Of a stretch of 64,000 bases of DNA, positions 35,225 to 45,034 are shown one piece after another (position 1 is the stretch's first letter; every line of letters starts with the position of its first letter). The DNA comes from Legionella sp. Lineage in GTDB: Bacteria; Pseudomonadota; Gammaproteobacteria; Legionellales; Legionellaceae. A program made the position numbers and the translations under genes. The notes under the pieces are model-generated. The model did not search any database and was not told the DNA's origin. It worked only from the letters and a program-made list of their open reading frames with translations. The DNA lies in contig JARLJQ010000040.1 in the NCBI GenBank assembly GCA_031291115.1, positions 27,561 through 91,560 on the forward strand, given 5' to 3'.

Positions 35225-35256
35225 AAACCGCAAAACGGCAATTTGCGGTTTTTTTG
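35225..35256 (+). terminator. Rho-independent terminator after the Gly-rich gene
   Basis: AAACCGCAAA / TTTGCGGTTT forms a 10-bp stem with loop ACGGCAA-like bases, followed by a run of T (TTTTTTTG). It is 20 bases downstream of the stop codon, the standard intrinsic terminator layout. Confidence 0.85.
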
Positions 35257-35419
35257 TTCCATTAGTTTGTTTTGTTCTTTTTGTGCATAATGGTCGCGAA
35301 TCGACCAGCTTGTGATTTCATATGACAGAATGCATGCTTGACGCGAAACAATTACATTCCAATAACGAAGCGAAGTTGTTATTATTTCTGCTTCGTCGTT
35401 TCTTAATATATGGATTATT

Positions 35420-36259
35420 ATGAAGAGTACCTTAGATTATTTGATGCAACTTAACTGGGAGCATATGGTTTTTGCTTTCACGTTGCTTTTTTTTGGTTAC
35501 TTTTTTGCTAAAAAAATCAGTAATCTGGTTGGTAAATTCATTGAAAATAAATTTTCCAAACATCATGGTATGTTGTTTGGACGTATTGTTTACTACGGCT
35601 TATTTTTACTGTTTGCGGTTTCTGCTTTGCATGAAATGGGCTTTAAGCTAACCATCTTACTAGGTACGGCAGGTTTGTTTACTGTAGCTCTAAGTTTTGC
35701 CTCACAAACTGCAGCGTCTAATCTGATTAGTGGTGTTTTTCTTTTGTTTGAGCGCCCTTTTAAAGTGGGTGATATAATTTCTATAAAGGACATAAAGGGC
35801 ACTGTAGAAACTATTGATTGGTTATCAACCAAAATTAAAACCAGTGATAATCGGCTCATTCGTATACCTAACGAAGGGCTTATCAAATCAGAGATCACTA
35901 ATTTAAGTATTTTCCCCCAAAAACGCGATGAAATTGTGCTGCGCATAGATGCATCTAATGATGTAGCCTTTGTTAAATTATTACTTAAAGCAATTTGTGA
36001 TGAGTGTACTCATATCTCATCTAAGCCAGCTGCCAAAATTTTATTGTCGCAAATGATCGAGAGTGGAGGCATTGAACTTCACTTGTTGTATTGGTCGAGA
36101 ACAGATCTATCTGATGTACGAGATGAAGTACTCACGGCTATTAAATCCACCTTTGAACGTGAAGGCATCACCTTTGTTCCAGACAGGCTTTCTGTTCTAG
36201 GACGTATGGGTAATTCATTTGCAGAGCGCGTGACAAAAAATTTGAGTACAACCTATTGA
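35420..36259 (+). CDS. Small-conductance mechanosensitive channel (MscS family)
   Basis: The 279-residue protein has three N-terminal helices, including the pore helix TVALSFASQTAASNLISGVFLLFERPFKVGD (the MscS TM3 to beta-domain signature, shown in parts), then the Sm-like beta domain with GTVETIDWLSTKI and IRIPNEGL. Its size matches E. coli MscS (286). It would release solutes under hypo-osmotic stress. Monocistronic. Confidence 0.92.
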   Translation: MKSTLDYLMQLNWEHMVFAFTLLFFGYFFAKKISNLVGKFIENKFSKHHGMLFGRIVYYGLFLLFAVSALHEMGFKLTILLGTAGLFTVALSFASQTAASNLISGVFLLFERPFKVGDIISIKDIKGTVETIDWLSTKIKTSDNRLIRIPNEGLIKSEITNLSIFPQKRDEIVLRIDASNDVAFVKLLLKAICDECTHISSKPAAKILLSQMIESGGIELHLLYWSRTDLSDVRDEVLTAIKSTFEREGITFVPDRLSVLGRMGNSFAERVTKNLSTTY

Positions 36260-36335
36260 AGACAACGTAAATAATTTGCTTCATCGCAATAATATTGATA
36301 TAGACGTTACCTATTAGTTTTATCAGGATAAAATA

Positions 36336-36674
36336 ATGAACAGTTTACCTAATTGCCCTAAATGTAACTCAGAATATACCTATGAAGAAGGCGTTTTGTT
36401 GGTTTGCCCCGAATGTGCTCATGAATGGGCAAAAGATGCGACCGAAGATGCTGATGATACTAAGGTCATTAAAGACGCCCACGGTACAGTGCTTCAAGAT
36501 GGCGATACAGTGACGGTTATTAAAGATTTAAAAGTCAAAGGTTCGTCTTTGGTAGTTAAAGTAGGCACTAAGGTTAAAAACATTCGCTTGGTTGATGGCG
36601 ATCATGACATTGATTGTAAAATTGATGGAATTGGGCCGATGAAATTAAAGTCTCAGTTTGTGAAGAAAGGTTAG
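36336..36674 (+). CDS. yjdM: PhnA/YjdM family zinc-ribbon protein
   Basis: The 112-residue protein starts with a zinc ribbon, [16 protein letters not shown] and [10 protein letters not shown], followed by the PhnA C-terminal domain ([39 protein letters not shown]). The family was named for phosphonate use in E. coli but lacks a demonstrated role there. No phn genes are near. Confidence 0.9.
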   Translation: MNSLPNCPKCNSEYTYEEGVLLVCPECAHEWAKDATEDADDTKVIKDAHGTVLQDGDTVTVIKDLKVKGSSLVVKVGTKVKNIRLVDGDHDIDCKIDGIGPMKLKSQFVKKG

Positions 36675-36681
36675 AAACTCT

Positions 36682-36726
36682 CGTCATTGCGAACGAAATC
36701 CGTCATTGCGATGCTCGCAATGACGG
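36682..36726. repeat. CGTCATTGCGA palindromic repeat
   Basis: CGTCATTGCGA occurs at 36682 and again at 36701, the second forming a perfect 12-bp hairpin CCGTCATTGCGA-TGC-TCGCAATGACGG (36700-36726). It lies between the convergent yjdM and ada genes, so it may act as a terminator. The sequence is typical of dispersed palindromes in many proteobacterial genomes. Confidence 0.65.
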
Positions 36727-36755
36727 ATGCAGCGGACGTTTCATCAGGCTCAGGA

Positions 36756-37805
36756 CTAGCGGTTACGGCTCTCATGATCAATTAGCCATTTCTTACGAGC
36801 AAGCCCCCCACCATAACCACCCAGATCACCATTTAGATTAATAATGCGGTGGCAAGGAACGATAATCGCTAGTTGATTGGCTCCATTTGCATTAGCCACG
36901 GCTCTAAATGCTGTAGGTTTTCCTATCAATTCGGCCTGTTTACTGTAACTTCTGGTTTCACCATAGGGAATGCGGATTAATTCCTGCCATGCCATTTTTT
37001 GAAAAGGACTGCCAAGCAGGTGTAAGGGCGTTTTAAACTCTTGTAAACTTCCAGAAAAATAAGCCTGCAATTCTTGTTCAATAGAATTAATAGGCGCGGT
37101 ATTGCCAGGGATAATGACGGTTTTGGTTTTATTGCGTAGCCGTTGTACTTCACACTCTAAACCTCGTCTATCAACAAACTCTAAAAGATATAAAGCATCT
37201 TCATCGGCAATGCTTATCATTGGACCCAGCGGGGTATCCAGCCAGGCCGCTTTGAGCACTAGAGACTGTTTGCTAAACTGAGTGGGGGCAGCCCCCATAA
37301 TTCTAGAGAAGGCATCACGAAAACCACTGCTGGATTCATAACCCATATTTTGTTGGGCTTCAATGACTACTTCGCCCGCGCGAATTTGTTTCATAGCGAT
37401 CCCCATTCTCCTTGCTCGGGCATAGGCCACAAAAGTCATGCCAAAGCGTTTTTTAAATTGACGTCGTGCTGTTGAAACATCAACTGATAACGCTTCAAAA
37501 TCACAGTCTTTCCATCTTTTTTCAGGATTAGCCTCAACTGCGGCAACCAAAGTTCGGATTAGATCTGAAACTTGGTTGGGATGAGATAAAGGCTGACAGC
37601 GCATGCAGGGTCTAAATGAGGCGAGCAGTGCTTGTTCTGCGTTTTGGTAGAATTCGCAATGTTCAAATTTGGGTTTTCTGGCAGGGCAAGTTGGGCGACA
37701 AAAGATTCCTGTTGATTTGACGCCTACGTAAAATATGCCTTCATAGTTGGAGTCTTTCGCAACTAAGGCTTGGTAGTATTCCCGTTTTATTGCTGCAGTA
37801 AACAT
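36756..37805 (-). CDS. ada: Ada: methyl-DNA repair protein and AraC-type activator
   Basis: The domains are complete and in order. The N-terminal methylphosphotriester domain has four Zn Cys (GIFCRPTCPAR and RPCMRCQP; the first Cys accepts the methyl group). An AraC-type helix-turn-helix follows (residues 85-180, VSTARRQFKKRFGMTFVAYAR), then the O6-methylguanine methyltransferase with IIVPCHRIIN, whose Cys is the second acceptor. The protein both repairs alkylated DNA and, once methylated, activates the adaptive response. I chose the ATG at 37805; a TTG at 37820 is in frame. Confidence 0.93.
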   Translation of the reverse strand: MFTAAIKREYYQALVAKDSNYEGIFYVGVKSTGIFCRPTCPARKPKFEHCEFYQNAEQALLASFRPCMRCQPLSHPNQVSDLIRTLVAAVEANPEKRWKDCDFEALSVDVSTARRQFKKRFGMTFVAYARARRMGIAMKQIRAGEVVIEAQQNMGYESSSGFRDAFSRIMGAAPTQFSKQSLVLKAAWLDTPLGPMISIADEDALYLLEFVDRRGLECEVQRLRNKTKTVIIPGNTAPINSIEQELQAYFSGSLQEFKTPLHLLGSPFQKMAWQELIRIPYGETRSYSKQAELIGKPTAFRAVANANGANQLAIIVPCHRIINLNGDLGGYGGGLARKKWLIDHESRNR

Positions 37806-37910
37806 GTTGGTCTCAATCAATTAATACACTATATATTCCTACTATAGCGCTTTTTTTGAGAGGGCATGGCCGAAATTCAGGCGTTGAATTTGGCCAATCC
37901 GAAACTTTGT

Positions 37911-39338
37911 TTATTTGATTTTTTTCACGCCTACTTTACGTCCTTTTAATTTTCCATCTTGTAAATAGTTATAGGCTTTGTCCGCGTGACTGCGGTGGAT
38001 TGCAACGTATGAATAAATGGCGGTAACGTTAATTTTACCAATCATTGCTCCAGGCAAGCCTGCGTCTTTAGTGAGGGCGCCTAAAATATCTCCAGGGCGA
38101 ATTTTGTCTTTTTTACCGGCGGTTAAACCTAAGGTAACCATTTCAGGGGGGGGAATGCTGGCATCGCTGTCATTTAATTCGCTGCGTGTGCCCCAACTGA
38201 TAGGATGAGTTGCGTTGTCTTCAATCGCACAAATTTTAGGGGCGTCTGAAGGCACGCTAATGCTTAGGGCTAATCCTTTATTGCCTGCGCGACCCGTTCT
38301 GCCAATACGATGAACGTGTACGTCTTGCTCAAAAGCCATATCAAAATTGATAACTGCTGGCAGCTCTTTGATATCAATACCACGTGCAGCAACGTCAGTT
38401 GCTACGAGAATCGTGCAGCTTTGATTCGCAAAGCGTATAAGGGCCAGATCGCGGTCGACCTGTTCCATATCACCGTTTAAAGCTGCAGCGCTAAAACCTG
38501 CGTGAATCAGAAAGTCAGTTACATCTGCAGTTTGTCTTTTGGTATTGCAGAAAATTAAAGTAGAGCTGGGCTTGTAGTGTAAGAGCAAAGATTTCATTAG
38601 AGGGAATTTATCCGCCTGATTGCTGGCTTCATAAAAACGCTGTTCGATATCGTGTTGCTCCGGAGCTGCTTCTACCAGTATCTCTTGAGGATTAATCATA
38701 AATTGCTTGGAAAGCTGTTTGATTTCATCAGGATAGGTTGCTGAAAACAATAGAGTTTGTCGTTGTTTTGGGCAAGAGGATATAATGGTTTTGATGTCAT
38801 CAAAAAAGCCCATATCCAGCATTCGGTCTGCTTCATCTAAAACCAAAGTACGTATTTTAGCAAGAACCAATGTTCCTTTTTCCAAGTGCTTTAATACGCG
38901 TCCTGGTGTACCAACAATAATGTGTGCGCCATGTCTTAATGAATCCAGTTGGGGTTTCATCGGAATGCCGCCGGATAAATTAATAATTTTTACATTAGGC
39001 ATCAGGCAGGCTATGCGACGTATAGACTGACTGACTTGCTCTGCTAATTCACGAGTCGGGCAGAGGATTAGTGCCTGCGCACCAAAAAACTCAATTTTCA
39101 GATAGTTCAGAATGGATAACGCAAAGGCAGCTGTTTTGCCACTACCGGTTTGCGCTTGAGCAATTACATCTGTGCTTTGCAGCATAACAGGCAAGCTGTG
39201 CATTTGAATTGGAGTCATTGTTTCATAGTTTAGAGACGACAGGCTTTTAAGTAATTCATCACGCAATGGTAAGGAAGAAAAGGTCTGTTGTAGTTCGGGT
39301 GTTGCGTGGTTTAGCTCAGTCTGGCTCATGGGATTCAC
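37911..39338 (-). CDS. dbpA: ATP-dependent RNA helicase DbpA
   Basis: The DEAD-box helicase has Q-motif MTPIQMHSLP, Walker A AQTGSGKT, DEAD in VLDEADRMLD, SAT, and motif VI HRIGRTGRAG. The C-terminal RNA-recognition domain typical of DbpA follows (KIRPGDILGALTKDAGL and VTAIYSYVAI). DbpA acts on hairpin 92 of 23S rRNA during large-subunit assembly. The start is GTG 39338 or ATG 39329; both are possible. Confidence 0.92.
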   Translation of the reverse strand: MNPMSQTELNHATPELQQTFSSLPLRDELLKSLSSLNYETMTPIQMHSLPVMLQSTDVIAQAQTGSGKTAAFALSILNYLKIEFFGAQALILCPTRELAEQVSQSIRRIACLMPNVKIINLSGGIPMKPQLDSLRHGAHIIVGTPGRVLKHLEKGTLVLAKIRTLVLDEADRMLDMGFFDDIKTIISSCPKQRQTLLFSATYPDEIKQLSKQFMINPQEILVEAAPEQHDIEQRFYEASNQADKFPLMKSLLLHYKPSSTLIFCNTKRQTADVTDFLIHAGFSAAALNGDMEQVDRDLALIRFANQSCTILVATDVAARGIDIKELPAVINFDMAFEQDVHVHRIGRTGRAGNKGLALSISVPSDAPKICAIEDNATHPISWGTRSELNDSDASIPPPEMVTLGLTAGKKDKIRPGDILGALTKDAGLPGAMIGKINVTAIYSYVAIHRSHADKAYNYLQDGKLKGRKVGVKKIK

Positions 39339-39405
39339 TTCTGTTTTTTAATTAGTGCGTAGATTAACATTTATTAGTTCAATTTTAAATCAATTATTGC
39401 GGTAA

Positions 39406-41610
39406 TTATGATAAAAAACAGGATGGTTGATGTAATTCACCCTTATTGGGCAGATTAACTTGCACCATCCCGCATTCATCGGTTCTATAAAAGGGTATTT
39501 TTAATGAGTCCATGCTTTCTAATGTCTTGGTATGAGGAAAGTGGAAGCGGTTATCAAACCCAAGTGAGGCAATGGCGTAGCGCGGGGCGACTTCCAGTAA
39601 AAAACGATAAGAGGACGAGGTTTTACTGCCGTGATGGGGCACTATTAATACATCCGAGGCCAGTTCCGCGCCATAAGATCTCACCAGATAATCTTCTGCT
39701 TCTTTTTCAATATCACCGGTCAAAATGATATTTTTGCTTTTGGTGCTGATTTGTAAGATACAGGAACCGTTGTTTTTGTCGTTAAAGACCATATGAATCG
39801 GTAAAAAGCGAAAATGCACCTTATCCCATTCCCATTCTGGATAATCATGGCATCTTAAGCCGTGCTTATAATATTTGGGTTCATTGACTAAAAGCCGGTT
39901 TACGGTGATGCCTTCTTCAATTGACTTCAACCCACCGCGGTGATCTTTATCGGGATGACTGATGACAATAGTGTCTATTTTTTTAATGCCTAAGGCTTTT
40001 AAATAAGGCAAAACCACCATTTTACCCAAGTCACTGCCCTGAAAAAACTGATCGCCCGTATCATAAATTAGATGATGCTGTTGGGTGTGAATGGCGACTG
40101 ATAAACCTTGGCCAACATCCAACACATGAATTAATGCGTCACCTTCTGGAATAATAAGACGAGATGGAAAAAGAGGAATAACGAGCCAAAGCAGAGCAAG
40201 TCCACGAAAGGGTTGTATGGGTAACAAAATCCATAACAGTAAGGCCCCCATTAAAGCCAGTGTCAGCTCAATGGAGTTAAGGGAATAATTGATGTTGATA
40301 AGCGCTAAATGCTCTGTCCAATGCAAGCTTTTAAAGAGCAAGTCAATCAGCCAGGATAAAGGTTGCATGGGCAACCATGCCCAACTGTAGGAGCTGACAA
40401 GCATGGTGAATAATGCCAGAGGTACAATGAGAAAGCCTACTAAGGGAATTGCAAATAAATTGGCAATAAAACCATTTATTGAGCCGTAAGAATACCAAAA
40501 TAAAGTCAGTGGCATTAAACCGATTAAGCAGCTTAGTTGTAAGGCTAAATTACCTTTATAGCCTTTTAAGCGCCAGCGTTGTTGCGTTAACAGCAAACAG
40601 GCGACTGCAAGGAATGAAAAGTAAAATCCTTGCATAAAAACAGCATGGGGTTCAATGCACAGTACTGCCAAAAGGGCATAACGCCATACCTGCCAAGGTG
40701 TAAATCGCTGCGTTCCCAAGCTGCACAAGGTATAAAAAAAACAGCCCATTAATGCTCTTTGCACGGGTGGCTCAAATCCTGCTAGAAAAGCATACAATAG
40801 CGCGGCCAAAAGTCCGCCGACACTGGCCACATAAGGTGCTGGAATACGCAGGCAGCAGCGTGCATTGCGTGACCAAAGCCAACGGATGAGCCAGTAAATC
40901 ATTCCAGAAATTAAGGCTATGTGCTCGCCTGAAATTCCAAATAAATGGATGGTGCCGGTGCGTCGAAATAACTCCCAATTTTCTTGGCTTATATGAGTGG
41001 TTAAATTAAGGGTAAGTGCCTCAATGACACCTGCTGTGGCTAGGTTCGGTGCTAAGGGTGTGAGCTTATTGCCTAAATGTTCACGTAATTCCATCCAGTT
41101 AAAGTCGGAATGAGTTTTAGGTATTAATTGATTATTTTTAGGGCGAATATAGCCCGTCCAGATGACGTGCTTTTTGTTCAACGAAGTCACGTAGTCAAAG
41201 CCACCTGGATTATGAAAATTACGCGGTTTTTTTAATTTTACGGTGAATTGCCAGCGTTGTCCTGTATGCATGGCTGGCGCTTTATTATACCAGGCTAATT
41301 GCACCAGACCTTGAGCCGGATGCTGATCAAATTGTTCGAGCTCAAATAAAAACTGCGTTTTGCTGATGTTTTTTATTGGAATGGAGGCGATTGTTCCTTG
41401 AATGGTTGCGTAGGGAATTACGGCCATATCGGGCATTCCTTTGGGCAAAATCAAGTATTGGTGAATCCAGGCGACACTGAGCCCCAAAATAAAAAACAGC
41501 ACGATGGAGTATTTGGGGGTGAGGTAAAAAATGATTAATGCAAACCCGGGCAAATAAAGATTTGCGGTATATACGTAAAGAATGCCTATGAGAAAGCAAA
41601 AAATTTCCAT
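39406..41610 (-). CDS. comEC: DNA internalization competence protein ComEC/Rec2
   Basis: The 734-residue protein has the three ComEC parts: an N-terminal DUF4131 region with membrane helices and an OB-like domain, the Competence membrane domain (residues about 215-480, HLFGISGEHIALISGMIYWL), and a C-terminal metallo-beta-lactamase domain (VLDVGQGLSVAIHTQQ, SHPDKDHRGG, VPHHGSK). It forms the inner-membrane channel for single-stranded DNA during natural transformation. It is intact, and Legionella species are known to be naturally competent. Confidence 0.94.
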   Translation of the reverse strand: MEIFCFLIGILYVYTANLYLPGFALIIFYLTPKYSIVLFFILGLSVAWIHQYLILPKGMPDMAVIPYATIQGTIASIPIKNISKTQFLFELEQFDQHPAQGLVQLAWYNKAPAMHTGQRWQFTVKLKKPRNFHNPGGFDYVTSLNKKHVIWTGYIRPKNNQLIPKTHSDFNWMELREHLGNKLTPLAPNLATAGVIEALTLNLTTHISQENWELFRRTGTIHLFGISGEHIALISGMIYWLIRWLWSRNARCCLRIPAPYVASVGGLLAALLYAFLAGFEPPVQRALMGCFFYTLCSLGTQRFTPWQVWRYALLAVLCIEPHAVFMQGFYFSFLAVACLLLTQQRWRLKGYKGNLALQLSCLIGLMPLTLFWYSYGSINGFIANLFAIPLVGFLIVPLALFTMLVSSYSWAWLPMQPLSWLIDLLFKSLHWTEHLALININYSLNSIELTLALMGALLLWILLPIQPFRGLALLWLVIPLFPSRLIIPEGDALIHVLDVGQGLSVAIHTQQHHLIYDTGDQFFQGSDLGKMVVLPYLKALGIKKIDTIVISHPDKDHRGGLKSIEEGITVNRLLVNEPKYYKHGLRCHDYPEWEWDKVHFRFLPIHMVFNDKNNGSCILQISTKSKNIILTGDIEKEAEDYLVRSYGAELASDVLIVPHHGSKTSSSYRFLLEVAPRYAIASLGFDNRFHFPHTKTLESMDSLKIPFYRTDECGMVQVNLPNKGELHQPSCFLS

Positions 41611-41770
41611 TTAATTTCAACGTTGGACTATCCATTGAGCGTGATGGTATGGAATTGAAACGGTCCTGTAAAGGCATTTTTCAGATTTAAAAAATTACAC
41701 TTGATGCCTTAATCATTTTTCTATAAAGTGCCTGCGCAGGAATAATAATGGATTAAAAAAAGGAATTAAT

Positions 41771-43045
41771 ATGCAACCAACAGCATTAGGAACTGTAGTT
41801 TTATCGTCACTCTTATTGAGTTGTTCACTTCATGCAGCAGAATCTGGGGATTCGCTGTTTGTATCCAGCAGTTGCACCGGTAATGGAATAAATGCCGTTT
41901 GCGCTGCAATCAAGCGCGATGTACCAAAGCATCAATCGTCACTTTATGTCAGCAGGGATGGAGGCAGTACTTGGGAGAGTGTAGAGACCCTATCTAAACG
42001 CGGTATTTTAAATGCAGTAAGCTGCTCGGGTAGTGGAACTGATGCGGTCTGCGTTGCCGCAGGCGATAGTATTTCAAGTGCAAAACCGCTACTGTATTCC
42101 AGTAATAATGGAGGCCAAACGTGGAGCGAGGTAGCTATAGAACATACTACAGCGTCACTCCTTGCTACTGGATGTACTGGTAGTGGAACTAGTGCTGTGT
42201 GTACTGCTGTAGGGATGGATCTGAAGAGTTATTCACCCCTACTTTTTGTGAGTTCCAATGGTGGTGATTCTTGGAATACAGTGACAACCACCTTGGAGCA
42301 AGGCTTTTTTTCAAGTACCAGTTGCACTGGAACAGGAGATAATACGGTGTGTACTGCTGCAGGAGAGTTGCTGGATGGCTCGCCCTTGCTTTATTCCAGT
42401 AGTGACGCAGGCAGTACCTGGAGTGCTGTAAAAATCAGAGTGAAATTTGGTGGTTTTAAAGCAACCAGCTGCACTGGCGAAGGAGCTAAAGCAGTATGTA
42501 CCGCCGTAGGAGAAGACGCTTCGCATGGCTCCCCTTTGCTTTATGTGAGTAAAAATGGTGGTGAAAAATGGCGGCATGTAAAAACAACCGAAGTTGAAGG
42601 TGATTTTTACGCTACCAGTTGCACTGGAGAAGGCCGGCAGGTTGTATGTACTGCAGCAGGAGGGGATTACATAAATCCAGCATTACTCTATGTCAGCACG
42701 AATAGGGGCAAGGATTGGAATTTTATAGAGACTTCTTCAGAAACAAGTTTGTTTAATGCGATTAGTTGTACTGGCAGTGGTATCAATGCAGTGTGTACGG
42801 CCGCAGGTTATTCTAACAGCTCGAATCCTTTGCCTTTGCTGTATGTCAGTACTAATGGAGGCACTGCGTGGAATAGTGTTGAAACGACATCGGAGCAGGT
42901 TTTATTTAGTAATACCAGCTGTACTGGTGCAGGACAGGATGTGCTTTGTATTGCTTCAGGGAAAAGTCATTCAAGCGATGTACCGCCTTTTTATCTGAGT
43001 ACTAATAGAGGTGGGGATTGGCATCAAGTGGTGATGGCACAATGA
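41771..43045 (+). CDS. Exported protein with eight Cys-bearing Asp-box-like repeats
   Basis: After a signal peptide (SLLLSCSLHAA) the rest is eight tandem repeats of about 48-50 residues, each with SCTGSGxxAVCTAxG and LLYVSxNGGxxW (an Asp-box-like SxNGGxTW turn). Every repeat has two Cys, suggesting one disulphide per blade. The pattern fits a sialidase-like or BNR-type beta-propeller secreted or placed in the periplasm. No catalytic sialidase residues are apparent. AAGGAATT precedes the ATG. Its function is unknown. Confidence 0.82.
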   Translation: MQPTALGTVVLSSLLLSCSLHAAESGDSLFVSSSCTGNGINAVCAAIKRDVPKHQSSLYVSRDGGSTWESVETLSKRGILNAVSCSGSGTDAVCVAAGDSISSAKPLLYSSNNGGQTWSEVAIEHTTASLLATGCTGSGTSAVCTAVGMDLKSYSPLLFVSSNGGDSWNTVTTTLEQGFFSSTSCTGTGDNTVCTAAGELLDGSPLLYSSSDAGSTWSAVKIRVKFGGFKATSCTGEGAKAVCTAVGEDASHGSPLLYVSKNGGEKWRHVKTTEVEGDFYATSCTGEGRQVVCTAAGGDYINPALLYVSTNRGKDWNFIETSSETSLFNAISCTGSGINAVCTAAGYSNSSNPLPLLYVSTNGGTAWNSVETTSEQVLFSNTSCTGAGQDVLCIASGKSHSSDVPPFYLSTNRGGDWHQVVMAQ

Positions 43046-43163
43046 CGTAAAGCGGGGCAATGTTGGCGCATGTTTGTGAGTGTATCAGAGCGATCTCTGA
43101 AAAATCTTAGGTGCTGAGAATCTTGTTTCTTAAATGGCATGGTAAACAATCGTTTTATTAATT

Positions 43164-43206
43164 CAGAAAAATCGATTTTATAGACACATTAAAATCGATT
43201 TTTCTG
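43164..43206. terminator. Bidirectional terminator, 17-bp perfect stem
   Basis: CAGAAAAATCGATTTTA (43164-43180) pairs perfectly with 43190-43206 around a 9-base loop, between the convergent repeat-protein and small periplasmic-protein genes. A/T runs on both sides of the stem suit termination in either direction. Confidence 0.8.
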
Positions 43207-43267
43207 TAACAACAGCTCAGATCACGCTCGCTAAACGAGCCGCTCTTTCGTTGATCCAGTAGGTGGA

Positions 43268-43669
43268 CTAGCAGCCTGATCCAGACATGAGTATCGCGGG
43301 TACCAGTTGGTTTTGGTTCACGATATAGGTTTTATTAGGAACAATATCTACCCAATTTGTGAGCAAGTCCGGATCCTGTTTATTAGTTGACCATACCACC
43401 AATCTAAAGTAATGGGCATGATTAGGTGTCGCAAGAGTGATTTGTCCATTTTGAGAGAGCATCATTAAAGAGCTTGGGTCTAATGTTGAACCATTAATGA
43501 TGGTTTTATTGGCTTTTTGAGTAGCCTCAGCTGAAGCGCCCCATTGTACTGCAATTTTTCCTGGGCTATTTATCTCCGGGTAGTTCGTTTTATTATCAAT
43601 CACAATTTGTTCAGCTAAGGCAACTGAAGTCATGGAGAATAAGCATAAATAAGCTAAGATATTTTTCAT
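43268..43669 (-). CDS. Small periplasmic protein of unknown function
   Basis: The 133-residue protein has a signal peptide cleaved after SVALA. The mature part is beta-rich (EQIVIDNKTNYPE, GQITLATPNHAHYFRLVVW) and ends in SGSGC. The beginning IVIDNKTN is reminiscent of proteins with an immunoglobulin-like fold. No family recognised. It begins 16 bases after the stop of the amidase gene and is probably co-transcribed with it. Confidence 0.65.
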   Translation of the reverse strand: MKNILAYLCLFSMTSVALAEQIVIDNKTNYPEINSPGKIAVQWGASAEATQKANKTIINGSTLDPSSLMMLSQNGQITLATPNHAHYFRLVVWSTNKQDPDLLTNWVDIVPNKTYIVNQNQLVPAILMSGSGC

Positions 43670-43684
43670 TATTTCACCTAAAAG

Positions 43685-44884
43685 TTATTCAATAATTTTG
43701 CCTTCTTGAGGCACACAGGTTGCATTTTCATCTATTTTTGGCGTTGTTAGAGGGAACTTACCTGAGCTAAGCGTAATTGCCTTCCCATGGTTTTTGAAGG
43801 TTTTTTTAGGAATGTGAACGGCTACGTTTTTAATAACATTGACTGCTTCAGGAATGTCGAAATTACCCACCATGCTTAAAAATTGGTAACTTTCTTGTGG
43901 AGAGAATCCTTGAGTACGTACTAAAAACTCAATCGCATTCCTAGAGGCAAGCTGCATGGCTTCAAATAGGTTTTCATGTAACCCCATTACTATCCATTCC
44001 TCAGAGTTTTCGACTATAGGCCAGGTGAATAGACTACTTCCATTTCGTTTAGTTTTATCAAATACCCCTTCGGCTTTTAGATCTTTTCTTACAATAAATT
44101 GCAGGGTGATTCCTTCATAGGAGGTCTCAAGTGCTGTAACGTCAATTTCGCCATTGCTTTGCATGGCATGCGAATCACCAGTCCAGACTAAAGCACCTTT
44201 TTGAAAAACGGGCAAATATAGAATTGAGCCTACTTGCAAGCTTGGTTGATCCAGGTTTCCTCCAAAAGGACCTGGGGGGACAGAGTTGAATTCTCCAGGA
44301 ACGGGTTGGCCCATATGGGTTTCTAAATTCACAGGCCACCCATCTGGCCAATCCCGGGGTGGGGCTACAGCGACAACTCCTGGAAATGGCTTAAGCTTTA
44401 AGCAGACGTCTTTGGTAAATTCAGTGGTAGTTTTTTCGCTATTATATTTAAAGTACATGATCCTTGGTTTGGTAAACTCAGATAAAATACCTTGGGTAGG
44501 ACTTAAAAAGTTATATCCAAAGTCATTTAATTTGATATCTAGCACCCGAATTTCAAGCACATCTCCTGGTTCAGCTTCTTCAATATATACAGGGCCAGTT
44601 AAGCTGTGCATACCCCGTCTTTTTTGAATGTCATATTTTGTATAGAACGTCGCAACTTCAGCTGGCGTTGTCTTATTGTAGACCATTTCATGTAAGCAAC
44701 TGTTCCAGGTTTCCATCGATACGGAATCTCCAGAATGAACTTTGATTACAGGTGTTTTATTCAGGGTAAAAAGGCCAAGTGTCACAGTGTCTTTTGTTGC
44801 AGGGACTCTGTATGTTTCTGACCAAGCAGTAGAAAAAAATACGGTTGCTATTAATAGAGAAAACGTTTGGATTTTGTTTAGCAT
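43685..44884 (-). CDS. Exported acetamidase/formamidase (FmdA_AmdA) family protein
   Basis: The protein follows the acetamidase/formamidase fold: a signal peptide (TVFFSTAWS), TGPVYIEEAEPGDVLEIRVLDI, the active-site region RDWPDGWPVN, PGPFGGNLDQP, and the metal/substrate segment LPVFQKGALVWTGDSHAMQSNGE, plus VMGLHENLFEAM near the C-terminus. These enzymes release ammonia from formamide or acetamide. Most are cytoplasmic, so export is unusual. The start at 44884 has AAGGA 6 bases upstream. It is divergent from an OprB-type porin, 150 bases away. Confidence 0.83.
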   Translation of the reverse strand: MLNKIQTFSLLIATVFFSTAWSETYRVPATKDTVTLGLFTLNKTPVIKVHSGDSVSMETWNSCLHEMVYNKTTPAEVATFYTKYDIQKRRGMHSLTGPVYIEEAEPGDVLEIRVLDIKLNDFGYNFLSPTQGILSEFTKPRIMYFKYNSEKTTTEFTKDVCLKLKPFPGVVAVAPPRDWPDGWPVNLETHMGQPVPGEFNSVPPGPFGGNLDQPSLQVGSILYLPVFQKGALVWTGDSHAMQSNGEIDVTALETSYEGITLQFIVRKDLKAEGVFDKTKRNGSSLFTWPIVENSEEWIVMGLHENLFEAMQLASRNAIEFLVRTQGFSPQESYQFLSMVGNFDIPEAVNVIKNVAVHIPKKTFKNHGKAITLSSGKFPLTTPKIDENATCVPQEGKIIE

Positions 44885-45034
44885 TTCTAGTCCTTGAAAA
44901 TGGCTAATGAAGAATTGTTTTGAGTCCATGAGATAACTTAAATAGGTTTAATATGAATTTCATAAAAATTCAAGTCACTTGAGTCTAAAACTTGTTGTGA
45001 TACAGTATATTAGAGATTAATCATTTGAACCATT

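Noticed and set aside
36682..36726. CRISPR-like repeat
   Set aside because: Two copies of CGTCATTGCGA with a hairpin are a dispersed palindrome; there is no regular spacing, no further copies and no cas genes.
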